DNA of 53,676 nt, taken from the NCBI GenBank assembly GCA_017534445.1, contig JAFXWC010000020.1, positions 1 through 53,676 on the forward strand. Direction: 5' to 3'. Every line of letters begins with the position of its first letter. The stretch's first letter is position 1. Both the position numbers and the translations under genes were made by a program. Below, one piece after another: positions 34,729 to 43,891 of the stretch. This stretch comes from Treponema sp. (lineage in GTDB: Bacteria; Spirochaetota; Spirochaetia; Treponematales; Treponemataceae). The notes below the pieces were generated by a model. That model saw only the letters and a program-made list of their open reading frames with translations. It ran no database searches and was not told the origin of the DNA.

Positions 34729-35376
34729 ATGTTCAGCCATATATTTTTTGATTTGGACGGAACCCTCACAGATCCGGCGCTTGGAATAACAAATTCTTTT
34801 TCCCACGCGCTAAAAGAAATGGGCAGGGAAATTCCGTCCTACGCTACCTTCTGCTCCTTTATTGGACCGCCCATAAAGGAAAGCTTTGCAAGCCTTGGCT
34901 TTTCCAAGAAAGAAACTGAAGAAGGCATAAAAAAGTACCGCGAGTATTTTTCTACAAAAGGTCTTTTTGAAAACAAAGTCTACGAAGGAATCCCAAAACT
35001 TTTGGCAGAGCTAAAGGCGGCAGGAAAAAAACTCGTAGTTGCAACTTCCAAACCTGAAGTTTTTTCCATACAGATTGCAGACCACTTTGGCTTTGCCCAA
35101 TACTTTGACGCCATCTGCGGAAGCACCATGGACCAGACAAGGTCTACAAAGGCAAGCGTAATAGAATACGCCCTTGAGCGCAACAAGATTCAGGACAAAA
35201 GCCAGGTCCTTATGGTTGGCGACAGGGAGCACGACATCCTTGGTGCAAAGCAAAACGGCCTTAAGTCCTGCGGAGTCCTCTTTGGCTACGGAACAAGACA
35301 AGAACTGGAAAATGCCGGCGCAAACTTCATTGCAAAAGACATAAGCGAACTAAAATCAATCTGTCTTTCGGACTAA
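34729..35376 (+). CDS. HAD-superfamily phosphatase (Gph/PpaX-like)
   Basis: The 215-residue enzyme has HAD motif I FDLDGTLTDP (residues about 8-17), motif II in VVATSKP, a Lys in motif III near TKASV and motif IV VGDREHDILGAKQNG. The helical cap between residues 18 and 85 (SFIGPPIKESF) is the subclass I type seen in phosphoglycolate phosphatases and pyrophosphatases. The substrate cannot be told. No good ribosome binding site precedes ATG 34729; it may be coupled to the PUR gene. Confidence 0.88.
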   Translation: MFSHIFFDLDGTLTDPALGITNSFSHALKEMGREIPSYATFCSFIGPPIKESFASLGFSKKETEEGIKKYREYFSTKGLFENKVYEGIPKLLAELKAAGKKLVVATSKPEVFSIQIADHFGFAQYFDAICGSTMDQTRSTKASVIEYALERNKIQDKSQVLMVGDREHDILGAKQNGLKSCGVLFGYGTRQELENAGANFIAKDISELKSICLSD

Positions 35377-35440
35377 ACTGCATTTTACACATCCGTCCGT
35401 CTGCTCCAACCGGGCTTAGACTGCAAAAAAATGCTAAGCC

Positions 35441-35468
35441 TTGACTTCCATAACAGATGTTGTATACT
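35441..35468 (+). promoter_or_regulatory. Promoter of the DUF805 gene
   Basis: TTGACT (35441-35446), 16 bases, TATACT (35463-35468). A GGCTTAG / CTAAGCC hairpin ends just before the -35 box. Confidence 0.75.
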
Positions 35469-35502
35469 CGAATAGGTAAGCAGCAGGACAAGGAGGAAAG
35501 TG

Positions 35503-36045
35503 ATGAGTCCCAAAAGAGTTGGTTTTGTAGAGGCGGTTAAGCTTTATTTTTATAATTACAGCAATTTCTCTGGCCGCTCAACGGAGAGTGAATTCTGGTG
35601 GGTTGTTCTTTTTAACATACTGGTAAGCATTCCCCTTTGCATTATTGACGGCATTGTTTATTCTGTTACGGATTCTTTCATATTTACATATATTCCGTCC
35701 GGTCTGTGGACATTGGTGAACTTAGTTCCGGGACTTAGCCTTTATGCAAGAAGGCTTCACGATACAGGGCATTCAGCCTTGTGGCTTGTAATTTCCGTAC
35801 TTCTTCCTGTGGGAGCTGTTTTCCTGACCTTCTACCATCCGCTGCTTTCCATACTTGTGTGGATTGCCGTTTTAGCGGTGAACATTACAATATTCATATT
35901 CCTAATTCTTCCGTCTGCGCCAAAAAATCAGTGGGGAGAACCTGCAAAAATTAATGAGCAGAACAACGGAATTGTATACGGAGAAAACAAGGAAAGTGCT
36001 ACTACATCAATAAATCCGTCTTCACTGCTCTACGACGACGAATAG
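35503..36045 (+). CDS. DUF805 inner-membrane protein
   Basis: ATG 35503 has AGGAGG upstream (a GTG one codon earlier is also possible). The 180-residue protein matches DUF805: FSGRSTESEFWWVVLFN near residue 25, then three or four membrane helices and RRLHDTGHSALW between helices 2 and 3. The C-terminal 45 residues are hydrophilic. Function is unknown. It converges on rnhB with 15 bases between stops and no terminator visible. Confidence 0.88.
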   Translation: MSPKRVGFVEAVKLYFYNYSNFSGRSTESEFWWVVLFNILVSIPLCIIDGIVYSVTDSFIFTYIPSGLWTLVNLVPGLSLYARRLHDTGHSALWLVISVLLPVGAVFLTFYHPLLSILVWIAVLAVNITIFIFLILPSAPKNQWGEPAKINEQNNGIVYGENKESATTSINPSSLLYDDE

Positions 36046-36060
36046 GTTGCAAAAAAAGAC

Positions 36061-36735
36061 CTACTGCTTGTCCTTTGCAAAGCACATGCGCTGGATTGGG
36101 GAAGGGCCAAGTTTTGCGCAGGCTTCAAAGTGGGCTTGGGTTGGGTAGCCCTTGTGCTTTGCGTAGCCGTAGCCCGGATAGAGCTGGTCGTATTTTACCA
36201 TAAGGCGGTCGCGGCCAACCTTTGCAATTATGCTTGCGGCCATTACGCAGGGAAACTTTCCGTCTGCCTTTACAACGGCATGTGCATCGCAACAAAGCTT
36301 GGGGGGAACATAAAGTCCGTCCACTATTGCCAGGATGTTTTTGTTTTCCGAAAGATTTGAACCAAGACCTTGCAAAGAAAGCCAGGCGGGCAGATTTTCC
36401 TTCATCATAAAAAATGCACGCTTCATTGCAAGAAGGCTTGCCTTTAGAATGTTAAGCTCGTCAATTTCCTTGTGGCTTGCAAGACCAAAGCCCCAGCATG
36501 CCTTTTGCTTTATAAGGGCCTCTGCCGCCTCGCGCTTTTTTTCCGAGATTTTTTTGCTGTCGTTAAGCATTTCAAGGGGAAAGTCCTTGGGCAAGATTAC
36601 GCATCCCGCGCTAACAGGACCTGCAAGCGGACCACGGCCAGCTTCGTCAAGCCCCGCAAGAAGAGGGTAGCCCTTGGTAAAATCAAGCTCCTCTGGCGAA
36701 AAGAGTTCGTTACTGCCCTTACTGCCAGCCTTCAA
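36061..36735 (-). CDS. rnhB: Ribonuclease HII
   Basis: RNase HII cuts RNA in RNA-DNA hybrids and single ribonucleotides in DNA. Motif I GLDEAGRGPLAGPV (residues about 27-41) has the first Asp and Glu; LNDSKKISEKKRE and AIVDGL supply further conserved positions. The start is TTG at 36735 with AAGGGGAAC, inside the last codons of the upstream gene (17-base overlap). Length (224) is normal. Confidence 0.95.
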   Translation of the reverse strand: MKAGSKGSNELFSPEELDFTKGYPLLAGLDEAGRGPLAGPVSAGCVILPKDFPLEMLNDSKKISEKKREAAEALIKQKACWGFGLASHKEIDELNILKASLLAMKRAFFMMKENLPAWLSLQGLGSNLSENKNILAIVDGLYVPPKLCCDAHAVVKADGKFPCVMAASIIAKVGRDRLMVKYDQLYPGYGYAKHKGYPTQAHFEACAKLGPSPIQRMCFAKDKQ

Positions 36736-38965
36736 AATTGTTCCCCTTGTTTACAAGCACGAATGAATCTGCCTCGTTCCAGACGGCACCATGTGTCTTG
36801 GACTTGGCGGAAAGCTTTGCGTAAAAGTTGTTTTCTTCCAGGCTTGCCTTTGACTTTACAAGTTCAATTGCACAGCCAAGGTTTGCTATGATGGAGAAGT
36901 CTGAACCGCTTACGTCTACGTCGCCCTTGATTACGTTAAAGTTTACGGAATCCAGAGAGCTGGAGGTTGAGCGTATGTTGCGGCAGACAATCTTTCCGCC
37001 AGAAGAAGAAAGGCATGAAGAATACTTTTGCGCGTTTACGGTAAGGCCTGTTGCCGTAAATGCCAAATTTGAATCCACGCTGTCTACAAGAATGCCGTCT
37101 CCGGGGAATACGCCTGAAAGTTCGCAGCCGTCAAATTCCACAATTGAATTTTTTATCTGCAAAAGGTTCTTGGACTCTTTTGAACTTTGCCTCTTGCTTA
37201 TGTTCAAGTCCTTAAAGCTTGCTTTTGAGCCTGTGATGCTTAGTGAACCTTGGCCTGTAAATTCAATTGAGCTTTCAAAGCCTATGATAAGGCAGTCGCG
37301 GTTTATCTGAATTTGGCTTGAACAGGGCACGTCGCCCTGGACATGGAGTATTGCGTATTCGCAGCTGTTTATTGCTTCTGCAGCCTGCTCAAGACTTGTG
37401 AAGGGGTGTTCATAAGAGCCTTCCTCGTACAGTTCAACATTTTCTCCGCTTGGGGCAGATGCGTTCAGGTAGAAGCTACATTCGTCAAGAATTAGGCGGT
37501 ATTCTGCAAGGGCACTTTTGTTACCCTTCTTGTCCTGGCAATAAGCCTGAATCTTGTAGAAGGTTGCGCTTTCGTTTACGGAATTAAGTTCCAGAGGCTT
37601 GCCATTATAGGCCGTAAAATCGCCAGTGTTTATGGAAGCAAAGGCCTTTTCGCTTGCACCGGAGAAGCCTTCTTCGGAAACAAGTGGCTCGCTTACAGAA
37701 TAAAAGATTGCATCTCCCTCTGGAGCTTCTATTACTATGCTGGAGGAAGAAGAGCCCCTCTTGTATTTGCCTGCTGAATGTATTACAGGTGGCTTTGGGG
37801 GGAACTTGTCCAAAGTGCATTCAACCTTTACAGGCCCCTGGTAGATTCCGCCGTAGTAAATTCCTGCGGTAAAGCCGTCTTTTATTTCGTCGCCAAAAAA
37901 AGTGTCGGCATAAATTTTCTTGTAGAAGCCCTTGGCCACGTTGGTTGCAGAAAGGCTTGCCCTGGAAGGACCTATAAGGAATGGCACTCCGTTCCAGGAT
38001 TCATCTATGGAAAAAACTTCTCCGCCACCGTCCGTAGTTTCTTTCTTTAGCTTTGGCATTGGCGGAATGGTGTATGTTGTAATGGGGTTGCCCTTTTCAA
38101 ACGAGACTGACTGGAAGCTTACAGTGTGGGGCACTGAGCGGTCAAGCACAATCTTCTGGTGTACGCCGCTCCAGTAAAGGTCGTCTATCTGGTAGATGAG
38201 GCCTGTTCCTGTGTAGTAGAAGTTTTCCCAGTCCACAAGAGTGAAGGGCAAATCCTGCTGAAGCTTTTCTGATGTTATGGATTCCTTGTTGTCCAGAGCC
38301 GGAACCACGTGGATTACAAAATGCCACCTTCTTCCCTTGGAATCTTCTATGGTACAGGGCATGTAGCGTTCAAGAAGGTTCCTTTTGTCTATGAAAAGCT
38401 CCGTTCCCAGGATTGTGGGCTTGTCTCCGTTAAAGAATGAATACTTAAAATCCTTGGGAATGGGGAATGTGTCTCCAGAAATATAGTTCCTTAGCGGATT
38501 CTGGCAGATTGAATCTATAAAGGCCCTTCCCTGCTCGGAAAGATGTGAATTCTCGTTGGCACTCTCTTGAGTGATTTCAGCGGAAACATCACCTTCTGCA
38601 AGGTCTGTAGCGCTATTTTTTACGGTGTATTCAACTGTAAAGTCGTCGCGCCTTGAATCCGGGTAAACAGCCGTAATCCTTATGGAAACCTTGCCTGTCT
38701 CTTCTATTACAACCGGGCGGTCGTATGCAAAACCAGACACAAGAGGATCGCTGCCTGTAAGAGAGTAGTAAATTCCGCACGGCTCATGGTTATCTATGAC
38801 AAGGGCCTGAATGTTATTCCACTCACCTTGAATTGGACTTAAAATATCCTCCTGCGTAAGGGAAAACGCAGGGAATGCAAAAAAAATGCAAAGCGAAAGG
38901 ATAAGGCACACTGCCTTAACCCGCCTTTTGAGTCTCCCTGTCATTTTGTCAATCAAAATATTCAC
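36719..38965 (-). CDS. Exported protein with chitobiase-like and beta-helix domains
   Basis: The 748-residue protein has a signal peptide (KRRVKAVCLILSLCIFFAFPAFS). Near residues 60-115 is a chitobiase C-terminal-type beta domain (GIYYSLTGSDPLVSGFAYDRP in parts). A second similar domain lies near 410-490 (GDAIFYSVSEPLVSEEGFS). From about residue 510 a right-handed beta-helix with DUF1565-like repeats follows (HPFTSLEQAAEAINSCEYAIL in parts). It is probably periplasmic or on the surface; function is unknown. The start is uncertain: GTG 38965, TTG 38956 (best spaced from GGAG) or ATG 38944. It sits 4 bases after the phosphoribosyltransferase gene. Confidence 0.78.
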   Translation of the reverse strand: MNILIDKMTGRLKRRVKAVCLILSLCIFFAFPAFSLTQEDILSPIQGEWNNIQALVIDNHEPCGIYYSLTGSDPLVSGFAYDRPVVIEETGKVSIRITAVYPDSRRDDFTVEYTVKNSATDLAEGDVSAEITQESANENSHLSEQGRAFIDSICQNPLRNYISGDTFPIPKDFKYSFFNGDKPTILGTELFIDKRNLLERYMPCTIEDSKGRRWHFVIHVVPALDNKESITSEKLQQDLPFTLVDWENFYYTGTGLIYQIDDLYWSGVHQKIVLDRSVPHTVSFQSVSFEKGNPITTYTIPPMPKLKKETTDGGGEVFSIDESWNGVPFLIGPSRASLSATNVAKGFYKKIYADTFFGDEIKDGFTAGIYYGGIYQGPVKVECTLDKFPPKPPVIHSAGKYKRGSSSSSIVIEAPEGDAIFYSVSEPLVSEEGFSGASEKAFASINTGDFTAYNGKPLELNSVNESATFYKIQAYCQDKKGNKSALAEYRLILDECSFYLNASAPSGENVELYEEGSYEHPFTSLEQAAEAINSCEYAILHVQGDVPCSSQIQINRDCLIIGFESSIEFTGQGSLSITGSKASFKDLNISKRQSSKESKNLLQIKNSIVEFDGCELSGVFPGDGILVDSVDSNLAFTATGLTVNAQKYSSCLSSSGGKIVCRNIRSTSSSLDSVNFNVIKGDVDVSGSDFSIIANLGCAIELVKSKASLEENNFYAKLSAKSKTHGAVWNEADSFVLVNKGNNFEGWQ

Positions 38966-38969
38966 TCCG

Positions 38970-39578
38970 CTACCTGCTGTTAAATGCGTCTTCTAGAACC
39001 GGCTTAAGTTCCGGGGAAGAAGCATAAAACTGCTGCTCCCTCTCTTCCGGCGTAAGGCCTACCAGTTCATGACTGTTATAATTTATCCATCGGTTTTTAT
39101 CGGGTGATGGAACAGGTATTTTTCTGCACCAGCAGTCAGGAATTATGGGGAGCACGGGTTTGTAGCCGTAAACCTTGTAGTCATGCACGGCAACCTTTAT
39201 GTTTTCGCGGGGAATTCCCTTTTCTATGATGATTTTTACAAGATGGTTCAGGGTAAGGCCAGAATCGTAGATGTCGTCCACGATAAGAACCTTGTCTCCC
39301 TGGCGCAGGTATTCCGGGGAATAAGTCCAGCCGTCAACACGGACTGCGCTCTGGCTGTTAACATCGGAATAGCTTCTGGCAACTACTGCCGCATAGAGTA
39401 TGTTCTTTTTGCCGTTAAGGGCAACCTTGTAGTATTCGCTGATGACGTTTGCCATGTATGCCCCGCCCCTGAGCGAAGCATAAATAACGTCCGGCACGAA
39501 GCCTTCTTCAAAATAAAGCTTGTGGGCAAGTTTAAGGGCATTGTTCCTTACGGTCTCATAGGTCAAGAATTCTTTCAT
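38970..39578 (-). CDS. Phosphoribosyltransferase (purine type)
   Basis: The PRPP loop VLIVDDIYDSGLTL (residues about 97-110) is diagnostic, with a DVIYASLRGGAYMAN segment near residue 30. The 202-residue protein resembles xanthine or hypoxanthine phosphoribosyltransferases of the archaeal type more than classical Hpt; the base used is not certain. GAGGTG, inside the last codons of clpC, serves as ribosome binding site, so it is coupled to clpC. Confidence 0.85.
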   Translation of the reverse strand: MKEFLTYETVRNNALKLAHKLYFEEGFVPDVIYASLRGGAYMANVISEYYKVALNGKKNILYAAVVARSYSDVNSQSAVRVDGWTYSPEYLRQGDKVLIVDDIYDSGLTLNHLVKIIIEKGIPRENIKVAVHDYKVYGYKPVLPIIPDCWCRKIPVPSPDKNRWINYNSHELVGLTPEEREQQFYASSPELKPVLEDAFNSR

Positions 39579-39581
39579 AGT

Positions 39582-42143
39582 CTACACCTCGTTTGATTTT
39601 TCCATCTTTTCCACCAGCAGGGGCTGCACGTCGGAAGCTATTTTTCTGGGCTTGTTAAAGTGCACGCTAAGGCTTTCCCCGTCGCTGTTTACGATTATCT
39701 GGGTTGCGTTCCCCCTCTTTCCGCTAAGAAGGAGGTTTGCAACCGCATCCTCTATGTCCCGCTGAATCAGACGGCGCATTGGGCGGGCACCCATTGACGG
39801 TTCATAGCCATTTTCCACCATGAACTCGCGGGCCTTGGGCTTTAGCACTATGCTAAGCTGCTGTTCCATAAGGCGGTCTTCCAGCTCCCTCATCTGTATG
39901 TCAAGGATTGAATTCACCTCTTCCTTTGTAAGCGCATTGAATACAACAACGTCGTCTATGCGGTTCAAAAGCTCAGGCGGCATAAGCTTCTTTAGCTCTT
40001 CCATTGCGCTTGCCTTTAGCTCTCCGTAAGACAAAAGCCCCTCTTTTGAAGATGAGAATCCCATGCGGGTATCTGCCGTAATCTGGCGGGAACCTGCATT
40101 GCTGGTCATGATAATCACCGTGCTGCGGAAACTAACCGTATGTCCAAGGTTGTCGCTAAGCTCTCCCTCTTCCAAAAGCTGAAGCAAAAGGTTGAATATG
40201 TCCGGGTGGGCCTTTTCTATTTCGTCAAGAAGCACAACCGAATATGGATGCTGGCGCACTTTTTCCGTGAGCATTCCACCCTCGTCGTAACCGATATATC
40301 CAGGGGGCGCACCAACAAGACGGGATGCGTTCTGCTTTTCCATAAAGTCGCTCATGTCCACGCGGATAAGGGCATCTTCCGTACCGAAAAGGAATTTTGC
40401 GAGAGCCTTTGCAAGCTGGGTCTTTCCAACGCCGGTAGGTCCAAGGAAGATGAAGGAACCAACAGGCCTTTTTAGAGAAGATACACCCGCACGGCTTCTG
40501 CGGACCGCGCTGCTTATAAGAGAAATAGCCTCGTTCTGGCCAATCACGTCATTGTGGAGGTGCTTTTCCATTTCCAAAAGCTTCTTTGTCTCTCCCTTGT
40601 CCAGCTGGTCAACAGGAATTCCCGTGATGTTGCTGATTATGGAACAAACATCATCTTTTGTTACAGTTTTCCTTCCAGAAAGCCCCTTTTCCTTCCACTT
40701 TGCATTGAATTCGTCCTTGCGGCGGCGGAGTTCTGCTACCTTGTCGCGGACAAAGGCGGCCTTTTCGTAGTCCTGATCCTGGACAAGGCGGCGTTTTTCT
40801 TCGGAAAGCTCAGCGATGGTCTTTTCAAGCTCTGCAAGCTCTGTCGGCGGCTCAGTCTCATCTATTTTCTTTGCGGCACCGGCTTCGTCTAGTATGTCTA
40901 TGGCCTTGTCCGGCAGGAAACGCTCTGCTATGTAGCGGCGGCTGTACTTTACGATTAGGTCGGTAACGCCATCCTCGTATTTTACGTGGTGGAAGTCCTC
41001 AAATTTTTTCTTTAGCCCGTCAAGGATTTCCAGGGACTCTGCTTCGCCCGGTTCTTCTACAACCACTTTCTGGAATCTTCTTGCAAGGGCACTGTCTTTT
41101 TCTATGTACTTGCGGTATTCCTTGGTTGTTGTAGCACCAATTATCTGAATCTCTCCCCGGCTAAGGGCTGGCTTTAGCATGTTGCTGGCATCCATTGAGC
41201 CTTCGGGTCCACCAGCACCGATTATCGTGTGAAGCTCATCTATAAAAAGGATTATGTCCCGGTTTTCCTTAAGCTCCTTCATTACGCGCTTAAGACGCTC
41301 CTCAAATTCACCGCGGTATTTTGTTCCGGCAATCATGGCGGCAAGGTCCAGGCAAAGTATGCGCTTGTGAAGCAGGCATGCGGGAACAGTTCCCTTTACT
41401 ATGTTCTGGGCAAGACCTTCTGCAACAGCTGTTTTTCCAACGCCTGGCTCTCCAACAAGCACCGGATTGTTCTTTGTGCGGCGGCTAAGGATTCTTATTA
41501 CGCGCATAATCTCCGTCTTGCGGCCAATTACCGGATCTGCATCCTCGTCTGCTGCGGCTTCCGTAAGGTCCCGGCTAAAATGTGCAAGTATGCTGTTCTT
41601 ATTGTAGGCCTTTCGCTGCTCGCTTCCGTCCGACATGTAGGGCACTGCATCCCCGCTTCCCGGATAATAGGCAGACGCATTTTCTCCCCTTGCTGATGAG
41701 GGAACCTTCCGCTGAACATCCATAACTACCTGCCTTACATGGGAAAGGCTTATCCCTGCCTTTGCAAAATAGGAGTTTACCAAAGACTTTTCTTCTGCCA
41801 CAGCTGCAAGAAGAAGATGCTCTGATCCAACATAGTCACTGCCTGTAAAGTCAGATTCCTTTTCCGCGGCGGCAAGCAAACCCGTAAGCCTTGATGAATG
41901 AGGCAAATCGCAAAGCTCCGTGTTGGGGATTCGGGCAGTCATGCTCTGTTCTATGGTAAGCTGCATGGTAAGCACGTTAATGCGCATGGCCTTTAGCACA
42001 AAATATCCAAGTCCATCAGCAGACTTTAGGAGAGCAAGCAGAATGTGCTCTACGTCTAGCACCTTGGAACCAATATTGTATGCCTCGTCCGGGCCAAGGG
42101 CAATAATTAGCCGCTGGGCGCGCGGGGAAAGTTTCTTTGCCAT
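39582..42143 (-). CDS. clpC: Clp protease ATP-binding subunit ClpC
   Basis: This AAA+ unfoldase has a double Clp_N domain (residues 1-150), D1 with GEPGVGKTA, a central UVR-containing M domain ([20 protein letters not shown]) and D2 with GPTGVGKTQ. The two N-domain Glu residues that bind phosphoarginine in Bacillus ClpC are kept (VEH and SEH). An MGF tripeptide matches the ClpP-docking loop. Length is 853 residues; AGAGGAGA precedes ATG 42143. It follows mcsA and mcsB, so substrates marked by arginine phosphorylation are expected. Confidence 0.95.
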   Translation of the reverse strand: MAKKLSPRAQRLIIALGPDEAYNIGSKVLDVEHILLALLKSADGLGYFVLKAMRINVLTMQLTIEQSMTARIPNTELCDLPHSSRLTGLLAAAEKESDFTGSDYVGSEHLLLAAVAEEKSLVNSYFAKAGISLSHVRQVVMDVQRKVPSSARGENASAYYPGSGDAVPYMSDGSEQRKAYNKNSILAHFSRDLTEAAADEDADPVIGRKTEIMRVIRILSRRTKNNPVLVGEPGVGKTAVAEGLAQNIVKGTVPACLLHKRILCLDLAAMIAGTKYRGEFEERLKRVMKELKENRDIILFIDELHTIIGAGGPEGSMDASNMLKPALSRGEIQIIGATTTKEYRKYIEKDSALARRFQKVVVEEPGEAESLEILDGLKKKFEDFHHVKYEDGVTDLIVKYSRRYIAERFLPDKAIDILDEAGAAKKIDETEPPTELAELEKTIAELSEEKRRLVQDQDYEKAAFVRDKVAELRRRKDEFNAKWKEKGLSGRKTVTKDDVCSIISNITGIPVDQLDKGETKKLLEMEKHLHNDVIGQNEAISLISSAVRRSRAGVSSLKRPVGSFIFLGPTGVGKTQLAKALAKFLFGTEDALIRVDMSDFMEKQNASRLVGAPPGYIGYDEGGMLTEKVRQHPYSVVLLDEIEKAHPDIFNLLLQLLEEGELSDNLGHTVSFRSTVIIMTSNAGSRQITADTRMGFSSSKEGLLSYGELKASAMEELKKLMPPELLNRIDDVVVFNALTKEEVNSILDIQMRELEDRLMEQQLSIVLKPKAREFMVENGYEPSMGARPMRRLIQRDIEDAVANLLLSGKRGNATQIIVNSDGESLSVHFNKPRKIASDVQPLLVEKMEKSNEV

Positions 42144-42161
42144 AAGGTCTCCTCTTGTTGC

Positions 42162-43271
42162 CTAAACCATAAGTTTTATGTCTTCAAACGCTTCCTGCAA
42201 AATTAGGGCACGAAGCCTTCCGTTCTTTTTTACAGTACCGCTTATGTCTTTTTCAAAATTGAATGAGCCGTTCTTTAGCACGTATTCAAGGTGAGCTTCC
42301 TGAACCCGGTAAAGAAGGGCAAAAAGCACGCTGTCGTCTATGCCGGAAAGAAGGTTCATATCCAAAGCCCACTTTACCGCACTGATGATTTCAATGGCTT
42401 CCCGCAAAGGAACAAAAAGGCTTGAGCGGGCCAAAGCCAGGGCACGGAACAAAAAGTTCCTTATGTCGCTCGGCATGGAAGACGCACATTCAGTACGGGC
42501 AGTCCTCTCGTATTCGACAAGCTTCTTTGCCGCCGACGCAATGGAAGTCATCTGGTCAAACTCGGTACCGGACTGGCTGTCCAAAGAGCGTATCTCGTAA
42601 TATGCGCCAAGGGAAGCACCCTTTCCAAAACCGCTTACAAAACCGGTGGAGCCAGAACCGTAAGCCGCCGCAAAACCAATGCCCCTCTCGTTCATTTCCA
42701 TGATAAGGCTGCCTATTCTTCCAAGTGCAGAAATGGAAGGAAGATGAACCTTGAGCGAAATCTTTTCACCGCTTCCTGCATCAGTTAAAGACGACGTTAG
42801 GTATCCAAAGTCATAGCTGGCCGCAAACTGCACGGACTTCTGAAGCCCATTGTCAACATCCTTGGCAAGCTTTATGGCCTTTTCAAAATCCATGCCCGCA
42901 ACAAAAGATGAAATGCGCACATGGTCAACAACGTTAACAGTACAGGAAACCCGTCCATCCGTCCTAAGAATAACACCGGTGTCCTTTGTGGCAGAAGAAA
43001 CCTCCGCAGGCGTAATGATTCCCCTTTCTTCAAGGATGTGGCTGCTCAAAAGATCCAGCTTGTCCGCCTGAATGGCCTGGAATTTCTCACCGTTCTCCAA
43101 GTGGTTAAAGGCATCAAAAACAAGGGACTGAACCCGCTCGGCATCCCTTCCCTTCATCTTTATGGGGAAAGGAAAATTAGCCAGGTTCCTTGCAATCCTT
43201 ACCTTGGTGGAAAGAACTACGTCTGCTTCGTTACCCTTGTCTGTATACCAGGCATCGCTTTCCGCTTCCAT
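42162..43271 (-). CDS. mcsB: McsB-like protein-arginine kinase with altered motifs
   Basis: McsB phosphorylates arginines on proteins and so delivers them to ClpC-ClpP. The 369-residue protein keeps the family frame: VVLSTKVRIARNLANFPFP, CTVNVVDHVRISSFVAGMD, FGYLTS and FLFRALALARSS. It differs in kinase motifs: the usual SSRIR reads STKVR, and the CPTNxGTGLR loop reads SLTDAGSGEK, losing the conserved Cys and Arg. Activity may be altered or lost. ATG 43271 overlaps the mcsA stop as TAATG with GGAGGC before it. clpC follows by 18 bases. Confidence 0.9.
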   Translation of the reverse strand: MEAESDAWYTDKGNEADVVLSTKVRIARNLANFPFPIKMKGRDAERVQSLVFDAFNHLENGEKFQAIQADKLDLLSSHILEERGIITPAEVSSATKDTGVILRTDGRVSCTVNVVDHVRISSFVAGMDFEKAIKLAKDVDNGLQKSVQFAASYDFGYLTSSLTDAGSGEKISLKVHLPSISALGRIGSLIMEMNERGIGFAAAYGSGSTGFVSGFGKGASLGAYYEIRSLDSQSGTEFDQMTSIASAAKKLVEYERTARTECASSMPSDIRNFLFRALALARSSLFVPLREAIEIISAVKWALDMNLLSGIDDSVLFALLYRVQEAHLEYVLKNGSFNFEKDISGTVKKNGRLRALILQEAFEDIKLMV

Positions 43272-43831
43272 TATTCGCCGCCTCCGTCCATTTCGTCCTG
43301 ACCAGTGGCAGAGTTCATGTCATCCCCACCGGAAACAGGCGATTTCTCCAGCGCATGAAGGTAGTCGCGGTACATAGCCGCCTTTTCATAATCTTCTGAA
43401 GCCACAGCGTCATTCAGCTTGTTCTGCAGGGCAATCCTGTCGTTAAGGACTGAATGCACCCCGGCAAGACGCTCCGGCATGGAACCGGTATAGGAGCCGT
43501 TTATTCCGTTCTTCTTGAGAAGGTTCTTTATGTCATCCTTAAATATCGCATAGCACTCGGGACAGCCAGCCTTGCCTGTTTTCCTAAGATCAACGATTCC
43601 CATTCCGCAGACAGGGCACATCCTTGAATTCTCCGCGGCAATCTTTCGGGTAAAGGCGTTGATTTCCCTAAAAAGGTCTCCAATGGAAGACTCTATGCTT
43701 TTTGGGTCTGGGCTTATTCCATGGGCAAGGGCACATTCCCTGCAAATGCTGATTTTTCGCTTCTGCCCGTTGCCGTTTACCTGTTCCAAAAAAATAACCG
43801 CCTCGCGTTCATGGCAAAAATCACAAGTCAT
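43271..43831 (-). CDS. mcsA: McsA, zinc-binding activator of McsB
   Basis: The 186-residue protein has four CxxC pairs (CDFC, CREC, CPVC, CPEC), enough for two zinc sites, and a C-terminal UVR motif (ASEDYEKAAMYRDYLHALE). In firmicutes McsA activates the McsB kinase and links it to ClpC. The CtsR repressor that heads the Bacillus operon is missing; the gene upstream is lolE-like. AAGAGG precedes ATG 43831. Confidence 0.92.
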   Translation of the reverse strand: MTCDFCHEREAVIFLEQVNGNGQKRKISICRECALAHGISPDPKSIESSIGDLFREINAFTRKIAAENSRMCPVCGMGIVDLRKTGKAGCPECYAIFKDDIKNLLKKNGINGSYTGSMPERLAGVHSVLNDRIALQNKLNDAVASEDYEKAAMYRDYLHALEKSPVSGGDDMNSATGQDEMDGGGE

Positions 43832-43863
43832 AAAAACCTCTTTTTCTAGGGATTCACCCTTCC

Positions 43864-43891
43864 ATTATACCGCTTTTTACAGTTTACGCAA
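43864..43891 (-). promoter_or_regulatory. Promoter of mcsA-mcsB-clpC
   Basis: TTGCGT (43891-43886), 16 bases, TATAAT (43869-43864), starting inside the last codons of the upstream permease gene. No CtsR or CIRCE operator was recognised. Confidence 0.6.

Noticed and set aside
35412..35440. Terminator of the HAD phosphatase gene
   Set aside because: GGCTTAG / CTAAGCC stem has a 14-base loop and no following T run.
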